A stretch of DNA of 64,000 nucleotides from UBA1413 sp037447215 (GCA_037447215.1 JBBIHB010000001.1:186001-250000), one strand, 5' to 3'. Shown: positions 1-7,992, counted from the stretch's first letter. The notes: generated by a model from the letters alone, not told the origin. Numbers and translations are program-made.

Positions 1-1
1 G

Positions 2-100
2 TTTAACAACGATTCCAATCCTGCCAGGTATAACGAAGAAGCTGCTAAACTATCATGGAGCAGAACAGTCGCTTTCTTTAAAGAGAAGCTGAAAGGGTAG
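2..100 (+). CDS. Dienelactone hydrolase family protein, C-terminal fragment
   Basis: The window opens inside a gene. The frame from base 2 encodes 32 residues ending in KLSWSRTVAFFKEKLKG and a TAG stop. The pattern of a short Asn/Asp-rich loop, Arg-Tyr, an Ala-Ala-Lys helix, then Trp-x-Arg-Thr and a final Phe-Phe-Lys stretch matches the extreme C-terminus of alpha/beta-hydrolases of the dienelactone hydrolase family. The catalytic residues lie outside the window, so the substrate cannot be inferred. It is on the plus strand and converges on the peptide exporter that ends at 386. Confidence 0.55.
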   Translation, partial: FNNDSNPARYNEEAAKLSWSRTVAFFKEKLKG

Positions 101-385
101 AAACAGTTGTCATTGTTCTCGCACTAGTCTTTGTTGATTAATTATAGGGTTTATTAGCTGAAAGGTTTAAAAGACTAAGGGTTAAAGGGTTGATTTAGGT
201 CTGCCGAAAACTATTTTATGCCACTAAGTGGCTAAATATGAATAACCCCGGTAGAGTTTGCTGAACAAGGGGATGATGATCAAACCAATATCTCAACCCC
301 GAAGTGGGCTGAACATAACTGTAAAAAAATTATTATTGAACCCCTCTCGATCCGTCCGTTGATTCGTCGGCTGATGAACACCTGT
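101..385. other. Convergent intergenic region, no gene seen
   Basis: These 285 nt separate the hydrolase fragment from the end of the exporter. The minus-strand frame following the exporter stop stays open for some 35 codons but has no start and no recognisable similarity. I looked here for the HlyD-type adaptor gene that often follows a C39 exporter and did not find one. Confidence 0.5.
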
Positions 386-2578
386 TCAATCTCCAGCCGA
401 TAGAACCGGCATCTCTGCAAACGATTCCCTGAATAACAGGTTGTTTTTGAATACATACCCTGGATTGCCCGATATAGATATGGTATTGTTTTCGATAACA
501 TAAATGGTATCGGCCAGGCTGGCCAGTTGCGGCCTGTGGGTTACAATTACCACTGCCATTTCGTGTTTTAGTTTTTTAACCAACTCAACCACAAATTTTT
601 CTGTCCGGCGATCCATAGCAGCAGTGGCTTCGTCGAGCAGCAATAACCCTGGTTTTTTGTACAATGCCCGGGCTAAAGCAATAAGCTGGCGTTGCCCGCC
701 CGAGAGGTTGCTGCTGTTTTCATTGACAACAGTGGCGTAACCTTGCTGAAATTCCATTATAAACTTATGAAAACCATAATCCTGGCAAAACTGCACCACT
801 CTATTCAGGTCGGGGGCTTCTTCAAGTGCAATGTTTTCTAAAATGGTAGCGTTAAACAAGCCCACATGCTGTGGCACCAATGCAACATTTTCCCTCCAAA
901 CGGGTGTTTCTATACTCTTCCATTCGCTGTTGTTTATGGTTACCATGCCTTCTTCTACCTCGTGAAAACGGAGCAATATATCCAACAAGGTGCTTTTGCC
1001 GCAACCTACTTCACCAAAAACCGAAACAATTTCGCCGATTTTTACATCGAGGTTGATTTTGTTGAGCAACAGCTTCTTTCCCGGAAACCGGAAACTCAGG
1101 TTTCTTACCGATAAACTGAAACTTGCGCCCATTTTATCCTGTTGGTTTTCTGTGTCCGCTACCTGATGGTGTTCCGGATTGGCCGATGAAAACTCGAACA
1201 TTCGGCCAAACGCGATACGGGCTTCGTGGTACTGAATATTGGCCATGGCAATACCAATTACCGAAGTACCTAAGGTACCGGCAATGGTAATAATGGCGAT
1301 CATTTGGCCCAATAACAAATGGCCTCCCAGTACCTGCCAGGTTACCCACGATATGATCATAGTAAGTCATAGTGAACTGACCAATGTGACCCAAAAACTC
1401 AGTTTTGCCGATATCAACCCAAGCTTATACGCACTTTGCATATAAACAGAATATACCAGGTTCACAATTTTCGAGAAAAGGTTCTCGCTGTTAAACGATT
1501 TTATGGCTTTTATCCCCTGCAATGTATCGATATATTTGCTTTCGGTAGCCGCATAGGTTTGCATTACCTGCTGTTGCGACTTAATGATTCGTTTGTTGAA
1601 AAGCCATGCCACTGTACCAAAAAAAGGGATGGCCAACAAACTGATAAAGTCCGCTGAAACCGATAAGGAAAATATGTAAGCATAGGAAGTCAGGACAATT
1701 AGCAGGTCGATAGTGACCTGACTGCTGAGGCTGACCACAACGCGTTGTATGCGCTGCGCATCGTTGAGCCGGGCAACCATATCGCCGGTTGTGGTGCTGT
1801 CGAAAAAGGGTTTGGGCAAGTATAAAAGCTTTCCGAAGAAACCGGAAACGAGCCTGATGTTCATATCTTTGCCCTGCCGTACTAGAAAAACCGTGCGCAC
1901 ATAGCCCATTATTGCCCTGGCTATTAGTACCAACCCAAAAATAATCAGGCCGGCTATCAGGTTTCCCATGTCTTTTTCGGGAATAAACCGGTCTATAATT
2001 TTTTGGGTGAAAATAGCCGTTGCAAGGCCCAATACAGATATAACGACGCCCATAAATGCGGCTATGCCAAGTACAGGCATATCGGGTTTAATGAGTTGAA
2101 AAAACCATTCGCGCTTTTTTGCCTTTATGGCGCTATAGGCTTTAAACCCCTTGCCCGGGGTTAGCTTTAGCAGGGCTTTGCTTTTCCAGATGGCACTAAG
2201 TTCTTGTTCGGACAATTGCAGCACCCCCTGTGCCGGGTCGCCAATGATAAATTTTTCATTGCTAAACCCGCAACACACCACAAAATGCTCAAGGCCTTCG
2301 GAAGTAATGGTGTGCAGGATTACCGGGGCATCCAGCCCTTTCAGGTTTTCTGTTGCGGCCTCATAGCCTCCTGCATCAAAACCTGATTTAACAGCAGCAT
2401 GATAAAGCCCCAGCAAGCTTGTGCCGTTAAGTGTGGTACCGCTTATGGCCTGCAACTTCTCCTGTGTGGTATCTCCCCCATGGTAGCGGGTCACCGATGC
2501 CAAACAAGCCAGCCCGCAATAGAACCGGCTATGCTGTCTGACAAAGGTCTTATTGATGAGGCGAGTATTGGTTTTCAT
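386..2578 (-). pseudogene. Peptidase C39 ABC exporter, interrupted by an in-frame TGA
   Basis: This is a bacteriocin/peptide exporter of the C39-protease ABC type, about 730 codons, which is full length for the family. An N-terminal C39 domain (residues 1-125) has the oxyanion Gln15, catalytic Cys21 in FYCGLACL, His98 in LEHFVV and Asp114 in IGDP. The usual Asp before the Cys is Tyr here. Membrane segments follow (about 160-440), then an ATPase with Walker A (GCGKST), signature (LSGGQRQ), Walker B (LLLLDEAT) and H-loop (VTHR). A TGA at 1367-1369 interrupts the reading frame inside the membrane domain after LVSSL. The same frame continues LTMIISWVTWQ, so this is a single nonsense codon (Trp, Arg or Gly codon to TGA), not a frameshift. 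A restart at 1360 would give an ATPase half with little membrane domain. By family role it would cleave double-glycine leaders and export peptides across the inner membrane. It ends the operon that starts at 5034. Confidence 0.9.
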
Positions 2579-2583
2579 CGAGG

Positions 2584-3090
2584 TTATTCAGATAATATTT
2601 TATCCAAATCAAAAGGAGGAACATATAATTCCGATTTAACAAGTTTCTTGTTTTTGTTGTAAACAAATGTCCATGGAATAACCGACTTGCCAAATTTTGC
2701 ACTAATGGTATCAAAGCCTACCTGACCATAAAAGACGTTGTCCATCACATGCAAATGATACTTCATTATAAAACTCTTAATTTTTGATAATGAATCAGGT
2801 GATAAAAACAGAAAGGTATAGTTTTGAAGATCTCCCCTATTTTCCGATATTTCTTTTGCTTCAATATGACACGCTTCACATCCGGGATTAAATAGGATCA
2901 CAACATAGCCATTCAGCTCTGGCAGGTATGTTGTTTTGTTCCATGTGCCGTTAACATCAATAAATGAAAACTCAGGCAATGTACTAAACACCTTTCTTCT
3001 TTCTGCCTTTTTTATAAAAAAGATAACCAGAGCTACTATTATAACAATAAGCGAAATAAAATAAGCGAGCCTTACAAATAATCCTTTCAT
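2584..3090 (-). CDS. Membrane-anchored thioredoxin-like (redoxin) protein
   Basis: 168 residues. The N-terminus has one hydrophobic segment (about 5-26) followed by a Lys/Arg cluster, so the domain should be anchored in the inner membrane facing the periplasm. A thioredoxin-like fold follows with a CxxC motif, Cys71-Glu-Ala-Cys74, in the context FNPGCEACH, and a late Ile-Pro-Trp-Thr segment that resembles the cis-Pro region. I chose the ATG at 3090 because it lies 2 nt after the previous stop and begins the signal anchor. The open frame extends upstream but overlaps the neighbouring gene. The exporter starts 5 nt downstream. Redoxins are common beside Cys-containing exported peptides, and the precursor at 5155-5301 has three cysteines, so a role in its disulfide chemistry is a reasonable inference, not shown. 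Confidence 0.8.
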   Translation of the reverse strand: MKGLFVRLAYFISLIVIIVALVIFFIKKAERRKVFSTLPEFSFIDVNGTWNKTTYLPELNGYVVILFNPGCEACHIEAKEISENRGDLQNYTFLFLSPDSLSKIKSFIMKYHLHVMDNVFYGQVGFDTISAKFGKSVIPWTFVYNKNKKLVKSELYVPPFDLDKILSE

Positions 3091-3092
3091 GG

Positions 3093-3563
3093 CTACATAA
3101 ATATAAGAATAATTCCCGCCTGAAGGAGAGCCAACCCAAAACCATAAGTAATGCAAACAATGCCAAACAAGTGCCACCACGAGGCGATGATATAAAGTTT
3201 AAGGCAACTGGCAACATATAGCATAAAAGCCAGGTGGTAGAGGTTTATCTTTCCCAAAGCTTTTACAATTCGCATATGCATATCTGCTGTATCGAAAAAA
3301 TACAAAACCGACAAAGGATAAAAATTCTTGATCTCTTCAGAGGTGTAACTTCCTTTTATCAGCACAAACCATACGGCCTTTACCCATAATGGGAGTGATA
3401 GAAAAAATGTACCGGTTACAATTATCTTAAACAATAGCTTATTATTTATTTCGATATTGTAGCCGGTTAACCCGATTTTTATTAACGCTGCAATAATAAC
3501 CGAAAGGATAAAAAGATATAACGGGGACAAAATGTACCTTGCAAAATCGACCCTTCTGACCAT
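3093..3563 (-). CDS. Multi-span membrane protein of the peptide-export operon
   Basis: 156 residues with about four or five hydrophobic segments (approximately 12-33, 44-68, 85-100, 110-130, 135-155) and few charged residues. I do not recognise a named family with confidence. The layout resembles Yip1-type or other small integral membrane proteins seen in Bacteroidota peptide loci. It lies 3 nt after the 55-residue protein and 2 nt before the redoxin, so it is certainly in the same transcript. No catalytic motif is visible. The function could be immunity, peptide processing or support of the exporter. Position is the only evidence for any of these. Confidence 0.6.
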   Translation of the reverse strand: MVRRVDFARYILSPLYLFILSVIIAALIKIGLTGYNIEINNKLLFKIIVTGTFFLSLPLWVKAVWFVLIKGSYTSEEIKNFYPLSVLYFFDTADMHMRIVKALGKINLYHLAFMLYVASCLKLYIIASWWHLFGIVCITYGFGLALLQAGIILIFM

Positions 3564-3566
3564 GTC

Positions 3567-3734
3567 TTAGTAGTTTTCGAATCCTGTGTCGTTACGGTAA
3601 CCGAATTCGTAGAGTTCAGTACTCCATACAAAATGGCTGAAAAGCGCCAACCCTACAAGGTAAAATAGCCAAAAGGCAAGAAATAATACCCATGTCGGCT
3701 TTTCTAAAATTTCAGTAATTTCCGATTTGAGCAT
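3567..3734 (-). CDS. 55-residue single-span membrane protein
   Basis: This is a short gene. ATG at 3734 follows the stop of the upstream gene by one base (TAACATG), and its TAA is 3 nt from the next ATG. The protein has an amphipathic N-terminus with Glu/Lys, one membrane span (about residues 15-36, WVLFLAFWLFYLVGLALF) and a polar tail rich in Tyr, Asn and Asp ending GFENY. The tight coupling on both sides supports it as a real gene. Single-span proteins of this size beside exported peptides are often immunity or exporter accessory proteins, but nothing in the sequence decides this. Confidence 0.7.
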   Translation of the reverse strand: MLKSEITEILEKPTWVLFLAFWLFYLVGLALFSHFVWSTELYEFGYRNDTGFENY

Positions 3735-3735
3735 G

Positions 3736-5034
3736 TTACTTCTTTTTGAATTGTTCTTCCAATGGTTTTTCAGCCTCTAAGTCTTTTTTGCATTGCAGGT
3801 TCAGCGGATGGTCTAGGAGCAGGTTGTAGTTTTCCCAAAAGGCAGGGTTGTATTCATAATCCATATCCCAAAGTGTTTTGTCTCTGGTCAAAAGGTTTCT
3901 GTTCCTTATGCGTTCATAATCCTTGCGGCGGGTGGCAATCTCGTTTACCATTAGTTCTGCCTCATGGAAATAAAAGTTATTTTCATCGTTTTTTGCAACC
4001 ATATCAGGGATTCCACCAAAGTAATAAACATAAGCAGGATAATATTTGCCATCAAATTTCCGGTATTGAATAAAATCATTATATATAATGGAATCATTTT
4101 TAACTAAATCCTTGCTTTTTGTATTATAACTTATCACAATACATTCAGCCTTTAATACAGCAAAATCGCTTGCGTTTACGTAATACCTTAATTTATAATA
4201 AGTATCGGTTGTATTGTACTTTTTAAACATAAATATCCAACTCTCCTGCTTAAACTCTATTATATAAACAAGGTCCTCACCAATCATGGTAACTTCGATT
4301 AAATCAACTGAATAATGCTTGTTTTTTAAAAATGCTCTCAGGTAACTTTTCAAAGCATATTTTTCGGAATTAAGCGATCTGAATACCGGGTTTTGGTGGC
4401 CACCTAAAGCATGATATAAGAGCTTTTGCCCTACAGAAGTACTTAGTTCATCATAGTTCTCGCTGTTGCGTATCTCGTTTACCTGCACCCGTTTTTTCTC
4501 TTTCGAGGTATGGTCCTGATGCACCGAAATGGCAGCTTCGGTTAACCGGACAGTCTTTTTCTCATTGAATTGGTTATATACCCTGTTCCTGAAAAACGCT
4601 TCGAGAAAATATTTTTTGCCCGGATAATTATTATCAATCCTCGAAATTACCTTCTTCAGGATGGTATGTATATCATTTTCTCCGGGGGTTACCACTATAT
4701 CTTTTAGCTGGTAATCAACAGGTGTGAGCCAAATAACCAGGGTATCATTTCCTATAAGCGAACTAATGGCGAACGTGCGACTTTTGTAACCAATACACGA
4801 GATATCCAACTGCCTGCTTGCCAAGCTATCGGGGATATTAAGCAGAAAGTCGCCATTAAAATTGCTGCTCGCCCCTATGGGCATGTTATGCACAGCCAGG
4901 TTCACGTACGGGATAGGCAGGTTGTTTTTCTCATCGATTATGCTGCCTATCAGGCGGATGTTCTGTGCATAAAGAATAGTTGAGTTCAAAAGAAGTAGTA
5001 AAAGAAAAACGATTAATTTAATATCAATTCTCAT
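3736..5034 (-). CDS. Secreted protein with carboxypeptidase-regulatory-like domain
   Basis: 432 residues. A signal peptide (about 1-23, ending LYAQN) is followed by a CarboxypepD_reg-like beta-sandwich domain (about 25-110; GSIIDEKNNLPIPYVNLAV, then a Gly-x-Ser-x-Asn-x-Asn-Gly-Asp-Phe segment). This is the domain at the N-terminus of many Bacteroidota outer-membrane proteins. The rest (about 115-432) is a mixed, Tyr- and Lys-rich region of the DUF5686-like or uncharacterised type. I do not see a TonB-dependent barrel. It is the first gene of the tight operon, 120 nt downstream of the peptide precursor and separated from it by a hairpin terminator. It probably sits in the periplasm or outer membrane. 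A role in moving the peptide across the outer membrane or in self-protection is possible but unproven. Confidence 0.75.
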   Translation of the reverse strand: MRIDIKLIVFLLLLLLNSTILYAQNIRLIGSIIDEKNNLPIPYVNLAVHNMPIGASSNFNGDFLLNIPDSLASRQLDISCIGYKSRTFAISSLIGNDTLVIWLTPVDYQLKDIVVTPGENDIHTILKKVISRIDNNYPGKKYFLEAFFRNRVYNQFNEKKTVRLTEAAISVHQDHTSKEKKRVQVNEIRNSENYDELSTSVGQKLLYHALGGHQNPVFRSLNSEKYALKSYLRAFLKNKHYSVDLIEVTMIGEDLVYIIEFKQESWIFMFKKYNTTDTYYKLRYYVNASDFAVLKAECIVISYNTKSKDLVKNDSIIYNDFIQYRKFDGKYYPAYVYYFGGIPDMVAKNDENNFYFHEAELMVNEIATRRKDYERIRNRNLLTRDKTLWDMDYEYNPAFWENYNLLLDHPLNLQCKKDLEAEKPLEEQFKKK

Positions 5035-5085
5035 TTTATTATTTATTAGATATACTAATCCGTGACTATAAGAAAAATAAAAATA

Positions 5086-5114
5086 GGGCTATCCGGCTTT
5101 TACCCAGATAGCCC
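5086..5114 (-). terminator. Hairpin terminator/attenuator after the peptide precursor
   Basis: Perfect 8-bp arms (gggctatc at 5086-5093, gatagccc at 5107-5114) flank a 13-nt loop. Read on the minus strand, the stem is followed by TATTTTTATTTTT, a good intrinsic terminator. It lies between the precursor stop (5155) and the next gene start (5034). This would make the precursor transcript abundant and let only readthrough reach the export genes. A run of A on the other side also allows weak activity in the other direction. Confidence 0.75.
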
Positions 5115-5154
5115 AAAAAATCGAAACATATCAGAGATTCGTTTCACCTCCGCA

Positions 5155-5301
5155 CTATCCAAAACAGTGATTATAATAAGCCCAAAATAAATCATCCCAA
5201 CTACCTTGATAGCCTCCTCCACCAAGTATCCAATAACATATCATTTGACAATAGCCACCACCTTGGAAATTCTCCATTTGTTCGTAATTTAACTTGTTCA
5301 T
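5155..5301 (-). CDS. Double-glycine leader peptide precursor (bacteriocin-like), 48 residues
   Basis: An ATG at 5301 opens a 48-codon frame ending at TAG. The N-terminus is MNKLNYEQMENFQGG followed by a Gly-Tyr-Cys start of the core. Counting back from a cut after Gly15 gives Leu at -12, Met at -7, Phe at -4 and Gly-Gly at -2/-1, the canonical spacing of leaders cleaved by C39 peptidases, and such an exporter is in the same locus. The predicted core (33 residues) has three cysteines (18, 22, 46), an internal run of four Gly (27-30), ten aromatic residues, and no Lys or Arg; Asp36 and Asp37 make it acidic, unlike most cationic bacteriocins. A sigma-type promoter candidate lies just upstream and a hairpin just downstream. 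It could be a bacteriocin, a signal peptide or a modified peptide. The leader assignment is well supported; the activity is not known. Confidence 0.8.
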   Translation of the reverse strand: MNKLNYEQMENFQGGGYCQMICYWILGGGGYQGSWDDLFWAYYNHCFG

Positions 5302-5342
5302 TTTGATAAAATTTAATAGTAAAACAAATTGTGATTTTCTTG

Positions 5343-5373
5343 CCTATATATTATTCTCCCTTTAAAAATCAAA
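5343..5373 (-). promoter_or_regulatory. Candidate promoter of the peptide precursor
   Basis: On the minus strand there is TTTG (5373-5370), a 19-nt spacer, then TATATAGG (5350-5343). The Bacteroidota consensus is TTTG-N19-TAnnTTTG. The -33 box and spacing match exactly, and the -7 box matches in four of six fixed positions. It would give a leader of roughly 35 nt before the precursor ATG at 5301. Confidence 0.4.
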
Positions 5374-5469
5374 TTATTTTGTTGCAGGGAATGTTCCCGG
5401 GAGCTACTTTTGCATTGGCATTGCAAAATGCCTGACCGCCTAAGGAAATAGCAGTTTCTTATGCGGTTT

Positions 5470-5517
5470 GCCTCCCCGGGCCGGGAACAAAATCGCAACT
5501 GTGAACCCCGGGGAGGC
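5470..5517. repeat. GC-rich 11-bp inverted repeat
   Basis: gcctccccggg (5470-5480) and cccggggaggc (5507-5517) are exact reverse complements separated by 26 nt. There is no T-run on either side, so it is not a standard terminator. It could be a protein-binding site or the trace of a small repeat element. Confidence 0.6.
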
Positions 5518-5834
5518 TCTTACACGAATTTGTTTTTGCCCATTATTGCCAGATTTCTCATTGCTTTTCAGTTTTTCAGGTTAACCGATGCTGTTCCGGG
5601 GGTACCGGGGTTGCTTTGGTTTTAATTTTCGGTTCAAGATAAAAAACATTTGGTTAATGTGCAAGGTGTTTTTACCCCCTCCCCCATTTATACATGCCTA
5701 ATATTCAAATAATTGCATACATTTTAAAAATTGTTAAAACATATAGTTGTATTTCTGTATCAATTTCATTAAGGTTACAAGAATAGCTGGTGACTGTTCT
5801 CCTCTAAATGACATAGTCGAGTTGGTCCGCCGCC

Positions 5835-6965
5835 TCAAAAAGAAAGTTGCTTTACAGCCTCAACAAAAGGCCGGATGTGCGTAAAAAATGCCTTATAACC
5901 TTCGCAAAGGTAATTTAAACCGGGTTCTCCATCGGGAGACTGGATAAACCGGTTTTTGGGACATTCGCCATTGCACATATTTAATACCGGGCATTTGCGG
6001 CAGTATTGCGACAGTGTGAGCGATTTGGCAATTCCGAACTCTTTCTGCCGGGGATGATCGAGCAATGAAGCAAGCGATTCGTCCAGAATGTTGCCAATCT
6101 TATATTGGGTTTCAACATAATGATCACATGCATAAAAATCGCCATTGTGTTCGACAACCGGTACTCCACCACAATCAATCTTATACACACAGAGCGAATG
6201 CTCCTGATCGAAGGCTGTCCGTATGGCTTCCTCAAAAATCTGAACCTGAATTTTACCGATATCGTGTTCAACCCATTCGTCGAAGATTTCAATCAGAAAT
6301 CGGCCAAAATCAGCAGCAGGAACAGAAGAAGGTGTTATTCCGCCCAAAAGATGCGGTTTATGCTCAACCAATGGCAAAAAAGTAATATACCTTGCCCCGA
6401 TACTTTTAAAAAACCGATATACTTTAAGTGGAAATTGCACATTAACTGAATTAACCACGCAAAGTATTTCAAAGGTTATCCCAAATTCCTTCAATAGGTT
6501 CAATCCTTTAAAAACCCTGGCAAATGTGGCTTCTCCGTTTCTGCCGGTACGAAATTGGTTGTGCATCTCTTCTGTGCCATCGAGGCTGATCCCTACCAGA
6601 AATTTTTCACTTGAGAGAAATCTGCACCATTCCTCATCGAGTAGGGTTCCATTGGTCTGAATTCCATTTATCAAAGTTTTCCCGGATAGCAGATGCTGTT
6701 TCTGAAGTGCCACCGCCTTACGGTAAAAATCAATTCCGGCCAGCGCGGGCTCTCCCCCATGCCACGAGAACATGACAATATCACCGGTGGTGGCTTTAAT
6801 ATGTTGAATGATATAATGCTGCAGCAAAACGTCATCCAAATGCAGCTTCCGTTTTTCAGGATAATAGCCATTTTTGTTCAGGTAATAACAATAGCTGCAT
6901 TGCAGATTGCATAGTGAACCAACAGGTTTTGCAATAATCTGGAATTCCCTTGATGTGCTGCTCAT
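5835..6965 (-). CDS. Radical SAM/SPASM protein, anaerobic sulfatase-maturase type
   Basis: 376 residues. The radical SAM cluster motif is Cys19-x3-Cys23-x2-Cys26 (CNLQCSYCYYL), followed by the glycine-rich SWHGGEPAL motif and an ISLDG segment. The C-terminal half has the SPASM cysteines: CGGVPVVEHNGDFYACDHYV, then CRKCPVLNMCNGECPKNRF. This arrangement and length are those of anaerobic sulfatase-maturating enzymes, which convert a Ser or Cys in a sulfatase to formylglycine using SAM and three 4Fe-4S clusters. No sulfatase gene is in the window. It lies on the same strand upstream of the double-glycine precursor, 533 nt away, so a role in modifying that peptide is possible but weaker than the maturase assignment. 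Confidence 0.85.
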   Translation of the reverse strand: MSSTSREFQIIAKPVGSLCNLQCSYCYYLNKNGYYPEKRKLHLDDVLLQHYIIQHIKATTGDIVMFSWHGGEPALAGIDFYRKAVALQKQHLLSGKTLINGIQTNGTLLDEEWCRFLSSEKFLVGISLDGTEEMHNQFRTGRNGEATFARVFKGLNLLKEFGITFEILCVVNSVNVQFPLKVYRFFKSIGARYITFLPLVEHKPHLLGGITPSSVPAADFGRFLIEIFDEWVEHDIGKIQVQIFEEAIRTAFDQEHSLCVYKIDCGGVPVVEHNGDFYACDHYVETQYKIGNILDESLASLLDHPRQKEFGIAKSLTLSQYCRKCPVLNMCNGECPKNRFIQSPDGEPGLNYLCEGYKAFFTHIRPFVEAVKQLSF

Positions 6966-7038
6966 TCAAAATTTAATATTATCAGGAATTTCAAATTTAG
7001 GAATAAACTTCAGAATAAAACCTGTCCTGCTGGTCAGT

Positions 7039-7992
7039 TTACAAAATCAATTCTTCAAGTATCTTTTTGTTCAGGCTTAACCAATCCTTATAGCTCAGCA
7101 ATTCCGGATTTAGTTTCCTGGAATGTTCCTCATAACGAATTGAACAAAAAGAATCTGCAAAATCGATATTAAATTGGAAAATGTATACCAGGTCATCAGC
7201 TCCGGGGAAACCAAAAGAACGGTAAACTGATATAGGAACCGCATTATATAAAACATTTTGCCCTAAACTTCGGATAGCCCGTTGGCAAGCTGCTGACCAG
7301 TAAAATGTTCGCCTGAAAAACCAATGGTCTTACCCTGATAGGTTGTTCCTGCTTTATATATCCCCAAGGCACATTTTCCAATGTCACAGGAAGCTATGCA
7401 AAGCAATTTTTTGTCATTGAGTGGCATAGTCAGGACGAGTTTCTCATCTGGAGTTTTTTGAGACCCCCACCAAAATTGAAAAAATTTTCCCAGTAAAAAG
7501 ATGTGTTCAAAATGGTTTAAGGAATGCCGCTTTCTCCGAAATATACATTCAATTCACCTTTAGCGTCGAAATGGGAAACTTTATATTTTCCCATAAGCGT
7601 TGGAATCCTGTCATCATCAAGCGGAATCCATTTTCATGAATCTTCAAGAGATGACCATATTACATGTTTAACTCCGGTAGCGGCCGCAGCTTCAGCCATG
7701 TTTCTTACATAAGTTTTCTCCTTTTCGGGACTGAAATGCTCACAGAAGAAGGTAACGCAGAAAGCTCAATAAGCACCTTAAAATGCGTTGATCATACTAT
7801 TCTTATCATCAACAACAACTTCAACAACTTCGGCGCCCAGGCCTGCAAGTTCCTTCGCTTTATCTGAATTTGGATTCATGGTATGGCCCGTGTTGTAAAA
7901 CCACTTCCAGGGTCGTAAAATATCGCCCTTACCAGTCTAAAACCTTGTGCTCCCGTTGCACCAATAACCTCAATGACACTATTGTTTTCCAT
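7039..7992 (-). pseudogene. NmrA-family NAD(P)-binding protein, decayed
   Basis: The start at 7992 gives MENNSVIEVIGATGAQGFRLVRAI, the Rossmann Gly-x-Gly-like N-terminus, but the frame ends at a TGA after some 30 codons. The other frames then carry recognisable family segments in order: NPNSDKAKELAGLGAEVV, FSPEKEKTYVRNMAEAA with KHVIWSSLEDS, DDDRIPTLMGKYKVSHFDAKGE, NTSFYWEN, and a C-terminus with YRSFGFPGADDL. At least three internal stops (TAA and TGA) and two or more frame changes separate them. The total span, 318 codons, equals a full NmrA/HSCARG-like protein. Several stops lie where the family has Gly or Arg (GAY-stop-AFCVT, LEDS-stop-KW), consistent with GGA or CGA changing to TGA. The gene is not functional as it stands. 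Confidence 0.9.

Larger units (their letters stand above)
5302..5834. other. 533-nt intergenic region with a possible peptide-gene remnant
   Basis: The region lies between the radical SAM gene and the precursor. Besides the candidate promoter it contains a GC-rich inverted repeat (5470-5480 with 5507-5517) in otherwise AT-rich DNA. On the minus strand, one frame reads a short stretch ending SLGGQAFCNANAKVAPG and two more cysteine-context residues before a TGA near 5370. It has a Gly-Gly and two Cys, but it is preceded by an in-frame TAA and has no start. It may be a dead copy of a Cys-containing precursor. Nothing else convincing is present. Confidence 0.3.

Noticed and set aside
5313..5498. 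61-codon minus-strand frame near the peptide gene
   Set aside because: It starts with TTG in GC-rich repeat DNA and its Arg/Ser-rich product has no leader or family features.
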